Assembly: GCA_035512695.1 (NCBI GenBank)
Contig: DATKDL010000167.1
Coordinates: 1 to 27,674, forward strand
Length of the DNA: 27,674 nucleotides
Source of the DNA: DATDOR01 sp035512695
Lineage (GTDB): Bacteria > Chloroflexota > Anaerolineae > Anaerolineales > JABWBV01
Direction: 5' to 3'
Shown here in pieces: positions 14,747-21,489 of the stretch (its first letter is position 1; every line of letters begins with the position of its first letter). Made by a program: the position numbers and the translations under genes. The notes beneath the pieces were generated by a model. The model was not told where the DNA came from and did not search any database. It saw nothing but the letters and a program-made list of their open reading frames with translations.

Positions 14747-15157
14747 CTAGACCGCTATTTGAGCGAGCCAGTCCCGGACAAATCCGACGATCCCCACCGG
14801 CTCGGGTGAGGCCGCGTCCGCTGCGAGATCCAGGATGCGTCCTGGATAGACCTCTTCGATCCCCCAGGTCAACGGGCGGGCCCAGCCGTCGAGCAGGATG
14901 AACGCGGCCCCGTGCATCCGGAGCCTGACCGCCAGGTCGCGCTCATAGGTCGCGCGCAGTTTCCCGGCGACTTTATATGGCCCCCAGGTGTGAAAGACGA
15001 CCGGGACGCCGGCTGCTTCGGCCCGCAGCACGGCTTTGCATTTCTTCTCCGCGCCCAGGGCGACGACCACAGCATCCAACTCGCCGCGGCGACAGGCATC
15101 CAGGACGGTTTGGAACCCCATTCCTTCTCCGGAGGCCAGCAGCGCCAGCGCGCTCAT
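14747..15157 (-). CDS. truncated PurN-like (GART N-terminal) protein, catalytic part missing
   Basis: A 136-residue protein aligning with the first 100 residues or so of phosphoribosylglycinamide formyltransferase. It has LALLASGEGMGFQTVLDACRRG at the start (nucleotide-side loop), AEAAGVPV, the YERDLAVRL helix and ILLDGWARPL in place of the usual LAGFMRIL. Where PurN has the catalytic NIHPSLLP, this protein has DLAADAASPEP and then ends in an unrelated helix. The formyl-transfer Asn, His and later Asp are therefore absent, so it is probably not an active transformylase. It could be a divergent binding protein or a decaying gene, though the frame is clean. It overlaps the preceding lipoprotein by 4 nt (ATGA at 15154-15157), so it is translated with it. 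Confidence 0.7.
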   Translation of the reverse strand: MSALALLASGEGMGFQTVLDACRRGELDAVVVALGAEKKCKAVLRAEAAGVPVVFHTWGPYKVAGKLRATYERDLAVRLRMHGAAFILLDGWARPLTWGIEEVYPGRILDLAADAASPEPVGIVGFVRDWLAQIAV

Positions 15158-16473
15158 TCACCCGACCAAAAAGCCATCAGGCCGGTGTCCAGCGGGCGCG
15201 GTTCCCTGTTTCCGGTGACCGTGACGAGCAGGATGACGCCCTGGTTGCCGGACAGCGCGGAGAGAACGACGTATTCCCCGTCCGGTGACCAAATTGTGGC
15301 GCCCTGCTGGTGCTGGTCGAAGGTGAGCAGGTACTGCCGGAACAGGGGCGTCGGCTGGAACACAAACGGGTTTCCGCCCAACCGGGGATGGTGGGTTTCC
15401 CAGCCGTCGGTGTCCAGGAAATGGATCCCTACTCCCCACATCAGATTGTCCTGCCCTTCGTCTCCGACCAATTCCTGGGTGAAATAGATCAGCTGGCTGC
15501 CGTCCGGCGACCAGGTGAAGGCGTGCACCAGGTGCTCTTCGGACTGGAACATGATCTCCCCGGTCCCGACATCGACGACGGCGAGGTGCCCGCTGGCACC
15601 CTGCCGGGTCCGGTCGCTGTCGATATAGCCGACGTAGCGGCTGTCCGGTGACCAGGTGAAGGTGATCGAAGTTTCAAAGGTCACCAGGGTCTGCCGGGTC
15701 TGACCCTGCAGGTTGGTCACGACGAGGGCGTTGCGCCCCCGGGCGTCATTGATCGCCATCAGGAGCCCGGTCCCATCGGGGGCCCAGGCGGGGGTCAGGA
15801 AGCCGGCGGGTTCGAGTTCCAGGTTGCGCTCGAACTCGCTCCCGATTGTCAGGATTGAAATTCGCTCGTCGGGGTTTTCACCGTCAGAAAGGCCGGTGTG
15901 GACCAGCGCCCGGTCACCATCCGGTTCCCAGGAAAAGAAAATCGGGTAGCCTTCGAGCAAGAGCGTATCCGGCGTCGACCCGTCGGCAGGGATGCTTCGG
16001 AGCCCCAGCCGGGTGATCCCCTCGGTCAGAAAGGGGTCGGCCTGCGTGAGCAAGGCGAGGTTCAGGCCGTTCGGGGTCCACTGCAGGAAGACGGGAGTTT
16101 CGGAATTGCTGCCGAACAGGCGGGCCGGTTCCGAGCCGTCGGCCGTGGAGACCTGGAGCGTCCATTCCTCCTCCGAGAACCCGACGTAGGCGAGCCGGCT
16201 GCCCTCCGGCGCCCAGGCAAACCGGCGCGCGGAGTAGACGAAATCGAGCGGCAGGCCGCCGACATCGTCCGTGAGTTGAACCTTGTCCTGTCCGGCCTGG
16301 TCGATCGTGTAGACGTTGCCGTCCATGCCGAGATAGGCGATCAGCCCGGCCTTGCGCTCGAGGACACGCAGGAACTGGCTCTCGGGTAGGGTCACCCCGG
16401 ATGCTGCGCAACCGGCGCTCGCCAGGATCAGTATGAAGAAAAGGCTGTTGCGAATGAAGGTGGGGAGGTGCAT
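15154..16473 (-). CDS. PD40/TolB-like beta-propeller lipoprotein
   Basis: A 439-residue predicted lipoprotein. A short basic N-region and hydrophobic core lead to ASAGC with Cys22; Ser at -3 is atypical but tolerated. The rest is a beta-propeller with repeated blades: WAPEGSRLAYV, WTPNGLNLALL, WEPDGDRALV, WAPDGTGLLM, WSPDSRYVGYI, WSPDGSQLIYF and WSPDGEYVVLS, at least seven. Propellers of this type bind ligands or proteins outside the cytoplasm. It is the first gene of a minus-strand series ending near 11841 and overlaps the PurN-like gene by 4 nt. A strong promoter lies at 16661-16689, and an intrinsic terminator (16551-16580) sits between that promoter and this start, suggesting controlled read-through. 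Confidence 0.85.
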   Translation of the reverse strand: MHLPTFIRNSLFFILILASAGCAASGVTLPESQFLRVLERKAGLIAYLGMDGNVYTIDQAGQDKVQLTDDVGGLPLDFVYSARRFAWAPEGSRLAYVGFSEEEWTLQVSTADGSEPARLFGSNSETPVFLQWTPNGLNLALLTQADPFLTEGITRLGLRSIPADGSTPDTLLLEGYPIFFSWEPDGDRALVHTGLSDGENPDERISILTIGSEFERNLELEPAGFLTPAWAPDGTGLLMAINDARGRNALVVTNLQGQTRQTLVTFETSITFTWSPDSRYVGYIDSDRTRQGASGHLAVVDVGTGEIMFQSEEHLVHAFTWSPDGSQLIYFTQELVGDEGQDNLMWGVGIHFLDTDGWETHHPRLGGNPFVFQPTPLFRQYLLTFDQHQQGATIWSPDGEYVVLSALSGNQGVILLVTVTGNREPRPLDTGLMAFWSGE

Positions 16474-16550
16474 ACCGGTGAAATTCTAGCACGCCCGGAT
16501 GAATAGATATTGAGATTCGGGGAAATGCTAATCACTTCTTTATGAATGTC

Positions 16551-16580
16551 AAAAAAAAGGGACCGGTTGTCACCGGTCCC
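16551..16580 (-). terminator. intrinsic terminator on minus strand
   Basis: On the minus strand GGGACCGGU pairs with ACCGGUCCC around a 4-nt loop, then eight Us follow (16558-16551). It points left and lies 78 bp before the lipoprotein start at 16473. No plus-strand gene ends here, so it must act on a leader or a small RNA from the promoter at 16661-16689. Confidence 0.85.
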
Positions 16581-16654
16581 GAAAATTGCCCTTAAAGTCG
16601 TGGGACCCATCCGCAGGCCATTGGGATGGATCCCACACCACACAAGGAGGTCTT
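16551..16654 (-). ncRNA. candidate small RNA or attenuated leader, about 104 nt
   Basis: The unit runs from a predicted start A at 16654 to the U-run at 16551. It contains hairpin I (16624-16636 with 16600-16612, 13 bp around an 11-nt loop). One pair is U-G in minus-strand RNA but C-A in plus-strand RNA, so the fold favours the minus transcript. The terminator hairpin follows. Near the 5' end it has CCUCCUU, identical to the anti-Shine-Dalgarno core of 16S rRNA. GGUCCC in hairpin I can alternatively pair with GGGACC of the terminator, a possible antiterminator. It matches no RNA family I know. Confidence 0.55.
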
Positions 16655-16660
16655 GAAGTG

Positions 16661-16689
16661 ATTATATGTTATTTCCCGGTATCTGACAA
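16661..16689 (-). promoter_or_regulatory. strong sigma-70 type promoter, minus strand
   Basis: On the minus strand TTGTCA (16689-16684) and TATAAT (16666-16661) are separated by exactly 17 nt. The -10 box is perfect and the -35 has five of six matches. It drives the leader at 16551-16654 and, on read-through, the lipoprotein series from 16473. Confidence 0.8.
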
Positions 16690-16781
16690 TCACCAATTTA
16701 CCCGTGTTTTGTTGCAACTTGATAAATAATAATCTTAGGTTGTCGTAGAAAAACTAAACCGAAATTCAATAAAATATAAGA

Positions 16782-16809
16782 AATATTTATTCGATCTTGA
16801 ATATTTATT
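16782..16809 (+). promoter_or_regulatory. paired AATATTTATT direct repeats at DUF2089 promoter
   Basis: The 10-mer AATATTTATT occurs at 16782-16791 and 16800-16809, 18 bp apart; the second copy runs into the -35 hexamer. They lie in a markedly AT-rich stretch (about 16681-16850) that contrasts with the GC-rich surroundings. A regulator binding there would block or recruit polymerase. The HTH-containing DUF2089 product is one candidate. Confidence 0.5.
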
Positions 16810-16836
16810 GACAAAGCGATCGATTTCTTGTAAAAT
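16808..16836 (+). promoter_or_regulatory. strong sigma-70 type promoter of the DUF2089-DUF4097 cluster
   Basis: TTGACA (16808-16813) and TAAAAT (16831-16836) are 17 bp apart. The expected start is about 16843, giving a leader of about 37 nt before the ATG at 16880. Confidence 0.85.
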
Positions 16837-16879
16837 GGAATTGAAAATCGGATCTAATGAGAATACTGAGAGGACAAAG

Positions 16880-17257
16880 ATGCATCCACTTATCAGTCAA
16901 TGCCCGGTCTGCCAGGAGGATCTCACGATCACTCGCCTGCACTGCCGCAATTGCGAAACGACGATCGACGGCCAGTTTTTTGCGGGGCCATTCTCACAGC
17001 TCACACGCCCGCAGCTCGCTTTTATCGAGACCTTCGTCCGTTGCGAGGGCAAGTTGAACCGGATGGAGGCCGAGCTGAGCCTGTCCTACCCGACGATTCG
17101 GAACCGCCTGCACGAGGTGATCCGGGCGCTTGGTTTCGAACCGGGGGGGGAGGAAGATACCGGTCTGGCTGAGGAGGAGCGGCAGCGCGTACTCGAGCAG
17201 CTCAGCGAGGGCGTGATCACCGCCGAAGAAGCCATGAAGATCCTGCAGGAGGCCTGA
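16880..17257 (+). CDS. DUF2089 zinc-ribbon/HTH protein
   Basis: A 125-residue protein. A zinc ribbon with Cys8, Cys11, Cys22 and Cys25 (CPVC...CRNC) is followed by an HTH-like region (about 45-85) with LTRPQLAFIETFVRCEG and LSYPTIRNRLHEVI, the defining DUF2089 pattern. The C-terminus (about 101-123) is a short SHOCT-like helical hairpin, RVLEQLSEGVITAEEA. The domain make-up suggests a cytoplasmic DNA-binding regulator. ATG 16880 is supported by GAGAGG 6-7 bp upstream and by the usual family N-terminus. It is the first gene after a strong promoter and is followed 1 bp later by the next gene. It probably regulates this operon and may bind the other products through the shared module; both ideas are inference. 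Confidence 0.9.
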   Translation: MHPLISQCPVCQEDLTITRLHCRNCETTIDGQFFAGPFSQLTRPQLAFIETFVRCEGKLNRMEAELSLSYPTIRNRLHEVIRALGFEPGGEEDTGLAEEERQRVLEQLSEGVITAEEAMKILQEA

Positions 17258-17258
17258 A

Positions 17259-18491
17259 ATGGACGAAATCATTCTCGATACCACCGCCGCCCCTAAGGTC
17301 ATCGTAGCGGCACAGGAAAGGCTTGCCGTCCGTGGTTGGGATCGGGACAGCCTTCAGGCTTCCGGGCCCGATGGCAGCATCCATGTCGAAAAGGATGGCG
17401 ATGCCGTCAAAGTTTCCGGCTCATCCCGGGTGGACCTGCGCGTCCCCCGCGGCGCCTCGCTGGAAATCACCGGTTTCGCCGCGACTTCCGTCCGGGATTT
17501 GACCGGAACGGTTCACGTCATCAGCGCCGGGAACAGCCTGACCCTGCGCGGGGTCGGCGCAGCCACGGTTGGGACGGTCGACCAGGATCTGACCGCCCGC
17601 GCCGTGAGCGGGGGGCTGACGGTCGCAAGCGTGGGCCGCTACGCCAACGTGCGCGGCGTGGAAGGCGACGTCCAGATCAACCACGTCGACTCGCATTTGA
17701 ACCTTCGCGAGATCGCCGGAAATGTGACCGCCGTTGCAGGCGATAACGCCAACCTCATTATCGAACTCCGAGAGGGACGATCCTTTCGGATCTCCGCCGG
17801 CGGAGTGATCACCTGCCGGTTATTTCCCGAGCCGGACGGGCGGGTCCGGATCACGAACTCCGGTCCGATCACCGTCAAGGCCGGTGGCGTGCGGGAAACG
17901 GTCCGCGATGAATTCGAGGCGGTCTTCGGCGAAGGCGCCGGCGAGCTCGTGCTCGCCGGGAACGGCCCGGTGACGCTTGCGGAGACCGACCCGGATCGGG
18001 AAGCATCGTCCTACGAATTTGATTTCAATCTCGGCGAGGACCTGTCCGGGATCGGTGCAGGGATCGGCGAACAGATCGCCGAGCAGCTCGGCATGATCGA
18101 AGAAGAGCTCGAAGCCCGTATGTCGGGTTTTTCGGAGCTGGTCGAAACCTGGGACCTTCCGGCTGAAAAGATCGAACGGATCCAGCGCCGGACGCAGGAA
18201 AAAGTCGAAAAAGCCCAGGAAAAGATCCGCCGAGCCCAGGAGCGGGCCGGCCGCAAGATCGCCGACGCCCAGCGCCGCGCCGAAAAAGAAGCCCGTTGGG
18301 CTGCCCATATCGAGCGCCGAGTCCACGGTAAAGCCTTCAACATCGCCCCCGGTAATTTACGCAAAAGCGATAAACCCAAAAACGACCCGGTCAGCGACGA
18401 GGAGCGGCTGATGATCCTCAATATGGTCGCCGATAAGAAGATCTCCCTCGAAGAGGCCGAAGCGCTCCTGGCCGCCTTGGAGAGCCGCTGA
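17259..18491 (+). CDS. DUF4097-like beta-helix protein with coiled coil and C-terminal SHOCT-like module
   Basis: A 410-residue protein without signal peptide or membrane segment. Residues 1-235 are short repeated beta strands of the DUF4097/adhesin type (ITGFAATSVRDLTGTVHVIS and similar). Residues 253-280 hold a Gly-rich stretch and IGEQIAEQLG. Residues 302-355 form a strong, highly charged coiled coil (KIERIQRRTQEKVEKAQEK and onward). The last 30 residues are the SHOCT-like hairpin RLMILNMVADKKISLEEA. The start lies 1 bp after the DUF2089 stop and the gene ends 1 bp before the next, so the operon is tight. A similar layout (SHOCT-like module plus DUF4097 repeats) occurs in YvlB/LiaX-type envelope-stress proteins of Firmicutes. 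A related role is plausible but not shown. Confidence 0.8.
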   Translation: MDEIILDTTAAPKVIVAAQERLAVRGWDRDSLQASGPDGSIHVEKDGDAVKVSGSSRVDLRVPRGASLEITGFAATSVRDLTGTVHVISAGNSLTLRGVGAATVGTVDQDLTARAVSGGLTVASVGRYANVRGVEGDVQINHVDSHLNLREIAGNVTAVAGDNANLIIELREGRSFRISAGGVITCRLFPEPDGRVRITNSGPITVKAGGVRETVRDEFEAVFGEGAGELVLAGNGPVTLAETDPDREASSYEFDFNLGEDLSGIGAGIGEQIAEQLGMIEEELEARMSGFSELVETWDLPAEKIERIQRRTQEKVEKAQEKIRRAQERAGRKIADAQRRAEKEARWAAHIERRVHGKAFNIAPGNLRKSDKPKNDPVSDEERLMILNMVADKKISLEEAEALLAALESR

Positions 18492-18492
18492 G

Positions 18493-19161
18493 ATGGACGA
18501 TGAGCGGATGCAGATCCTCGAAATGGTCTCTGCCGGAACGATTTCGGCTGAAGAGGCCGCCCAGCTGATTGCGGCGCTGGAAATTTCGTCTGCCGTATCT
18601 GCCGAGACCGACCGGTTTGACAGTGCAGATGGGTCGGACCCGGCAGAATGGTCGGACTGGTCAGATCGGTCGGACTATTCTGCCGGGTCCGACCCATCAG
18701 ACCCGGAAGATATCCCTGAATTTAAGCATTGGGGCGCTTTCTGGCTGGTCCCCCTATTCGCCGGCGTGATCATGACCGTGATCTCCGGGCTGTTGATTTC
18801 CACAGGGATCCGGGCGGATTGGAATGCGTTCTGGATGTTCTGTTTATCGATCCCGCTGCTGCTGGGGATCCTGGTGATGACCTGGGGTTGGACGAGCCGG
18901 ACCGCCCGCTGGCTCCATGTGCGGGTCAATACGGGTCAGGACGAGTGGCCGCGCCGGGTCGCGGTCAGCCTGCCGCTCCCGCTGCGCACCTCCGCCTGGG
19001 TGATGCGTTATTTCGGACATTACATCCCCGGTCTCAATGATGTCCCGATCCCGATCCACGAAGCCATCCTGGCGCTGCAGGAATCGCTCAACCCGGACGA
19101 TCCGCTCTACGTCAAGGTGGATGACGCCGGTGGAGAAAGAGTCGAGGTTTATATCGGGTAA
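18493..19161 (+). CDS. SHOCT-like membrane protein with Asp/Ser linker
   Basis: A 222-residue protein. Residues 1-30 are the SHOCT-like module (RMQILEMVSAGTISAEEA). Residues 40-75 are a low-complexity Asp/Ser/Trp linker partly encoded by a perfect DNA palindrome. Two membrane helices follow (about 83-104 and 112-132). The C-terminal domain (138-222) begins RWLHVRVN and ends ERVEVYIG; it is clearly related to the C-terminal domain of the next gene product. The module would be cytoplasmic if both ends are inside, as two helices predict. It starts 1 bp after the previous stop. Probably a membrane partner of the cluster's soluble proteins. Confidence 0.78.
   Translation: MDDERMQILEMVSAGTISAEEAAQLIAALEISSAVSAETDRFDSADGSDPAEWSDWSDRSDYSAGSDPSDPEDIPEFKHWGAFWLVPLFAGVIMTVISGLLISTGIRADWNAFWMFCLSIPLLLGILVMTWGWTSRTARWLHVRVNTGQDEWPRRVAVSLPLPLRTSAWVMRYFGHYIPGLNDVPIPIHEAILALQESLNPDDPLYVKVDDAGGERVEVYIG
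18628..18698. repeat. 22-bp inverted repeat inside a reading frame
   Basis: Arms 18628-18649 and 18677-18698 are perfect complements around a 27-bp centre. The whole element is translated as part of the Asp/Ser-rich linker of the membrane protein (about residues 46-69). It is the second case in the window of a long palindrome lying within coding sequence. Confidence 0.8.
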
Positions 19162-19164
19162 ATA

Positions 19165-19215
19165 GAAAACATCAGGTGCAGGCGGGGCCTCGCCCCGCCT
19201 GCACCTGATGTTTTC
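19165..19215 (+). terminator. 24-bp hairpin between cluster genes
   Basis: Arms 19165-19188 and 19192-19215 pair perfectly around CTC. The right arm ends GTTTTC, so it can act as a terminator or partial terminator after the stop at 19161. It divides the cluster into an upstream three-gene part and a downstream two-gene part. Confidence 0.75.
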
Positions 19216-19273
19216 CAAATTGCATACGAAAGTTGAGCAGTTACCCGAATACTTTTTGAACAGGAGCAAGACC

Positions 19274-19663
19274 ATGGCGACAACAGAAGAAAGAATGAAA
19301 ATCCTGGCGATGATCCAGGAGGGGAAGATCACGGCCGAGGAAGGCGCCAAGCTTTTGAGCGCCCTCTCGACCAGCGCCAAGACCCGCAAGATCGTTGCCG
19401 GGGGCCCCGGCTCCGGGCAGAAGGCGCGCTGGCTGCGCGTGCGGGTGACGGACATGTCCTCGGGCAAGTCCAAGGTCAACGTCAACCTGCCGCTCAGCCT
19501 GATCGATGCAGGGCTGAATATCGCAGGCCATTTTGCGGATGATCTCGAACTGGACGACATCATGGCGGCCATCCATGATGCGCTGGACGATAACCTGTCC
19601 GGAAAGATCATCGACGTCGTCGACGGCGACGACGGGGAGCACGTCGAGATCTTCATCGAGTAA
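19274..19663 (+). CDS. small SHOCT-like module protein, soluble paralogue
   Basis: A 129-residue soluble protein. Residues 1-32 are the SHOCT-like hairpin (RMKILAMIQEGKITAEEG). A basic linker leads to a C-terminal domain (about 52-129) starting RWLRVRVTD and ending EHVEIFIE. This domain matches that of the upstream membrane protein in order and pattern (RWLxVRV, LPLxL, IxxAIxxAL-like helix, GExVExFI). It looks like the same protein without the membrane segment. ATG 19274 is chosen because GGAG lies 8 bp upstream and the module begins directly; an earlier in-frame start would include the hairpin. Function unknown; probably a regulator or adaptor in the cluster. Confidence 0.8.
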   Translation: MATTEERMKILAMIQEGKITAEEGAKLLSALSTSAKTRKIVAGGPGSGQKARWLRVRVTDMSSGKSKVNVNLPLSLIDAGLNIAGHFADDLELDDIMAAIHDALDDNLSGKIIDVVDGDDGEHVEIFIE

Positions 19664-19682
19664 GACGCGAGGTTCCCCATCC

Positions 19683-19708
19683 ATCCCACACCACAACGAG
19701 GTCAAGGT
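19683..19708 (+). repeat. second copy of ATCCCACACCACA upstream element
   Basis: The 13-mer ATCCCACACCACA at 19683-19695 is identical to 16630-16642 and is followed in both places by a similar (C)AAGGAGGTC/ACGAGGTC segment. Here it lies 30-55 bp before the ATG at 19738; the first copy lies within the minus-strand leader region and about 240 bp before the DUF2089 gene. It may be a shared binding site or a duplicated leader fragment. Confidence 0.55.
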
Positions 19709-19737
19709 CCCGATTGTCGAACCACAAGGAGAACGGC

Positions 19738-20658
19738 ATGAGCGAAAAAATCCACTCGCAAGAATTCACTGTCGATGGAACCCCGACCGTCCGGATCGGG
19801 AACATCCGCGGCTCGGTGACCGTCTCACCGGGTCCTGACGGGCAGGTCTCAATCACGGCGGTCGAACGCGGCAGCGACGACCGGACCCGGGTCGAGATCG
19901 GGCAAGAGGCGGACGGGTCCATTTACGCACGGACCAGGTATGAATACACCGGCTTCGTGTCCGGTTTGCGTGGCGACCGGCCGAACGAGGTGGATTACAC
20001 CGTCACGGTTCCGGCGCAGGCGGATCTGACGGTCAAGTGTGTCAGCGCGGATACGGATGCCCAGGGCATTTCGGGCGACATCCGGTTGAAATCCGTCAGC
20101 GGCGAGGTGCGGACGGCCGGTCTCTCAGGCGATCTGCACCTGGAAACGGTCAGCGGCCGGATCACGGGCGATCGGCTCAGCGGTCCCATCGTCCTGCGCA
20201 CCGTCTCGGGGGATGCGTCACTGACCGGTTCGGATCTGCCGTCCCTCCGCGCCACCTCGGTCAGCGGATCGCTCGAACTCGAGACCCCGATCGGGGGAGG
20301 CCCCTACGAGATCCGGACGGTCTCCGGGACTGTCCGGGTGCGGACAGCGGACAGGCCGTCCGGCCGGGTCCACTTCAAGAGCGTCAGCGGTTCGGCATAC
20401 GACGGCTCGGGCCGCTTGCGGCCGTCCGGAGGATCATCCCGGCCAGGTTCGAAAAAAGCGCTCTACGTGCTTTCCGAAGACGGTCCGGACATCTATTTCA
20501 GCAGCGTTTCCGGCAGCCTCAAGCTGCTGACCGAAGAAGGTGCTGCGCCCGGGCCGGTCGTCATTGAAAAAACCGGTCCGGGGCGGATGGAGATCCTGGA
20601 GAAGATTGCCAGCGGGGAGATGTCGGTCGATGAAGCGGTCGAGGAGATGGGTGGATAG
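19738..20658 (+). CDS. DUF4097-family beta-repeat protein with C-terminal SHOCT-like module
   Basis: A 306-residue protein of the DUF4097 type. About 12 short strands repeat with a VSG/VSA signature: SVTVSPGPDG, VKCVSADTDA, LKSVSGEVRT, LETVSGRITG, LRTVSGDASL, ATSVSGSLEL, IRTVSGTVRV, FKSVSGSAYD and FSSVSGSLKL. A Gly/Ser-rich interruption sits around residues 225-240. The last 24 residues are a SHOCT-like hairpin, RMEILEKIASGEMSVDEA. There is no signal peptide, so it is predicted to be cytoplasmic or exported by an unknown route. ATG 19738 has AAGGAG at good spacing. It ends the cluster, 3 bp before a strong terminator. Resemblance to YvlB-type proteins points to envelope stress; this is inference. 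Confidence 0.85.
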   Translation: MSEKIHSQEFTVDGTPTVRIGNIRGSVTVSPGPDGQVSITAVERGSDDRTRVEIGQEADGSIYARTRYEYTGFVSGLRGDRPNEVDYTVTVPAQADLTVKCVSADTDAQGISGDIRLKSVSGEVRTAGLSGDLHLETVSGRITGDRLSGPIVLRTVSGDASLTGSDLPSLRATSVSGSLELETPIGGGPYEIRTVSGTVRVRTADRPSGRVHFKSVSGSAYDGSGRLRPSGGSSRPGSKKALYVLSEDGPDIYFSSVSGSLKLLTEEGAAPGPVVIEKTGPGRMEILEKIASGEMSVDEAVEEMGG

Positions 20659-20660
20659 GC

Positions 20661-20709
20661 CGCAAAAGAAAGCGGGCCGGTGCTGAACACCGGCCCGCTT
20701 TCTTTTGCG
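20661..20709. terminator. bidirectional terminator between convergent genes
   Basis: Arms 20661-20682 and 20688-20709 form a 22-bp stem with loop CTGAA and A/T-rich outer ends (CGCAAAAGAAAG). It ends both the DUF4097 cluster (plus) and the cobalt/nickel transporter operon (minus). Confidence 0.87.
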
Positions 20710-20720
20710 TAACCCTGTGG

Positions 20721-21482
20721 TCATGGCGTTTCCAGGCCATGCGCTTCCAAAAGCGCCGAGTCCTGCATCATGATCCAGGTCTCCCCGTCGGCCACAATTT
20801 CCCCCTCATCCATCACCACCATCCGCTCGAACAGCTCGGCCACCAGGCGCATATCGTGGGTCGAGACCAGCATGGTCAGGTCGAGCGTTCGCAGGAGGTC
20901 GATCAGGCCGCGGCGGGCACGCGGATCCAGACCGGCGGTCGGTTCGTCGAGGACCAGGATGGCCGGATCCATCGATAGCACAGTCGCCAGGCTGACACGC
21001 TTCTTTTCCCCGACGCTCAGGTGGTGGGACAGCCGGCCCTCAAAGCCGGTCATGCCGACCTGTGCCAGCGCGGCGGCCACCCGGCTGCGGACCACGTCCT
21101 CCGGAAGCCGCATGTGCAGCGGGCCGAATGCCACGTCGTCGAAGACGGTCGGTGAGAAGAGTTGATCATCCGGGTTCTGGAAGACCATGCCGAGCCGGCC
21201 CCGGATCCGGCGTAGCGTTCCTTTTTCGAGCCGGCAGCCCTCCACGTGGATCTCGCCGCTGCCGGTGAGGATCCCGTTGAGGTGCAGCATCAACGTGCTC
21301 TTTCCGGCGCCATTTGGGCCAACCAGGGCGACTTTCTCCCCGCGCTCGACGACCAGCGAGATGCCGCGCAGCGCGGAATGTCCCCCCGGATATTCAAACG
21401 TCAAGCGCTCGATCCGCAGCGCCGTCGCTTCCGACGAGACGGGGATGGGCGGAGAATTCGGGACAGGATGGGTGATCGGCAT
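20721..21482 (-). CDS. cbiO: ECF-type cobalt/nickel transporter ATPase CbiO
   Basis: A 253-residue ABC ATPase. It has Walker A GPNGAGKST (55-63), Q-loop Gln102 in FQNPDDQLF, signature LSVGEKKR (155-162), Walker B ILVLDEP (175-181) with D-loop AGLD, and switch His209. The FQNPDDQLFSPTVFDDVAFGP stretch is typical of ECF-class ATPases. It energises uptake of Co2+ or Ni2+ through CbiQ and CbiM at the membrane. The start lies 7 bp after the CbiQ stop. An N-terminal extension of about 20 Pro/Ser-rich residues precedes the domain. Only one ATPase gene is present, consistent with group I CbiMQO systems using a homodimer. The metal cannot be chosen from this subunit. Confidence 0.93.
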   Translation of the reverse strand: MPITHPVPNSPPIPVSSEATALRIERLTFEYPGGHSALRGISLVVERGEKVALVGPNGAGKSTLMLHLNGILTGSGEIHVEGCRLEKGTLRRIRGRLGMVFQNPDDQLFSPTVFDDVAFGPLHMRLPEDVVRSRVAAALAQVGMTGFEGRLSHHLSVGEKKRVSLATVLSMDPAILVLDEPTAGLDPRARRGLIDLLRTLDLTMLVSTHDMRLVAELFERMVVMDEGEIVADGETWIMMQDSALLEAHGLETP

Positions 21483-21489
21483 GGGGTCG

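Noticed and set aside
16428..16643. Minus-strand frame of 71 codons overlapping the leader
   Set aside because: It spans the first hairpin, the terminator and the start of the lipoprotein gene, and has no good ribosome site. The structural-RNA reading explains the region better.
17259..20658. DUF4097 proteins considered as secreted adhesins
   Set aside because: Neither has a signal peptide or anchor, and each carries a SHOCT-like module. A cytoplasmic or membrane-peripheral role fits better.
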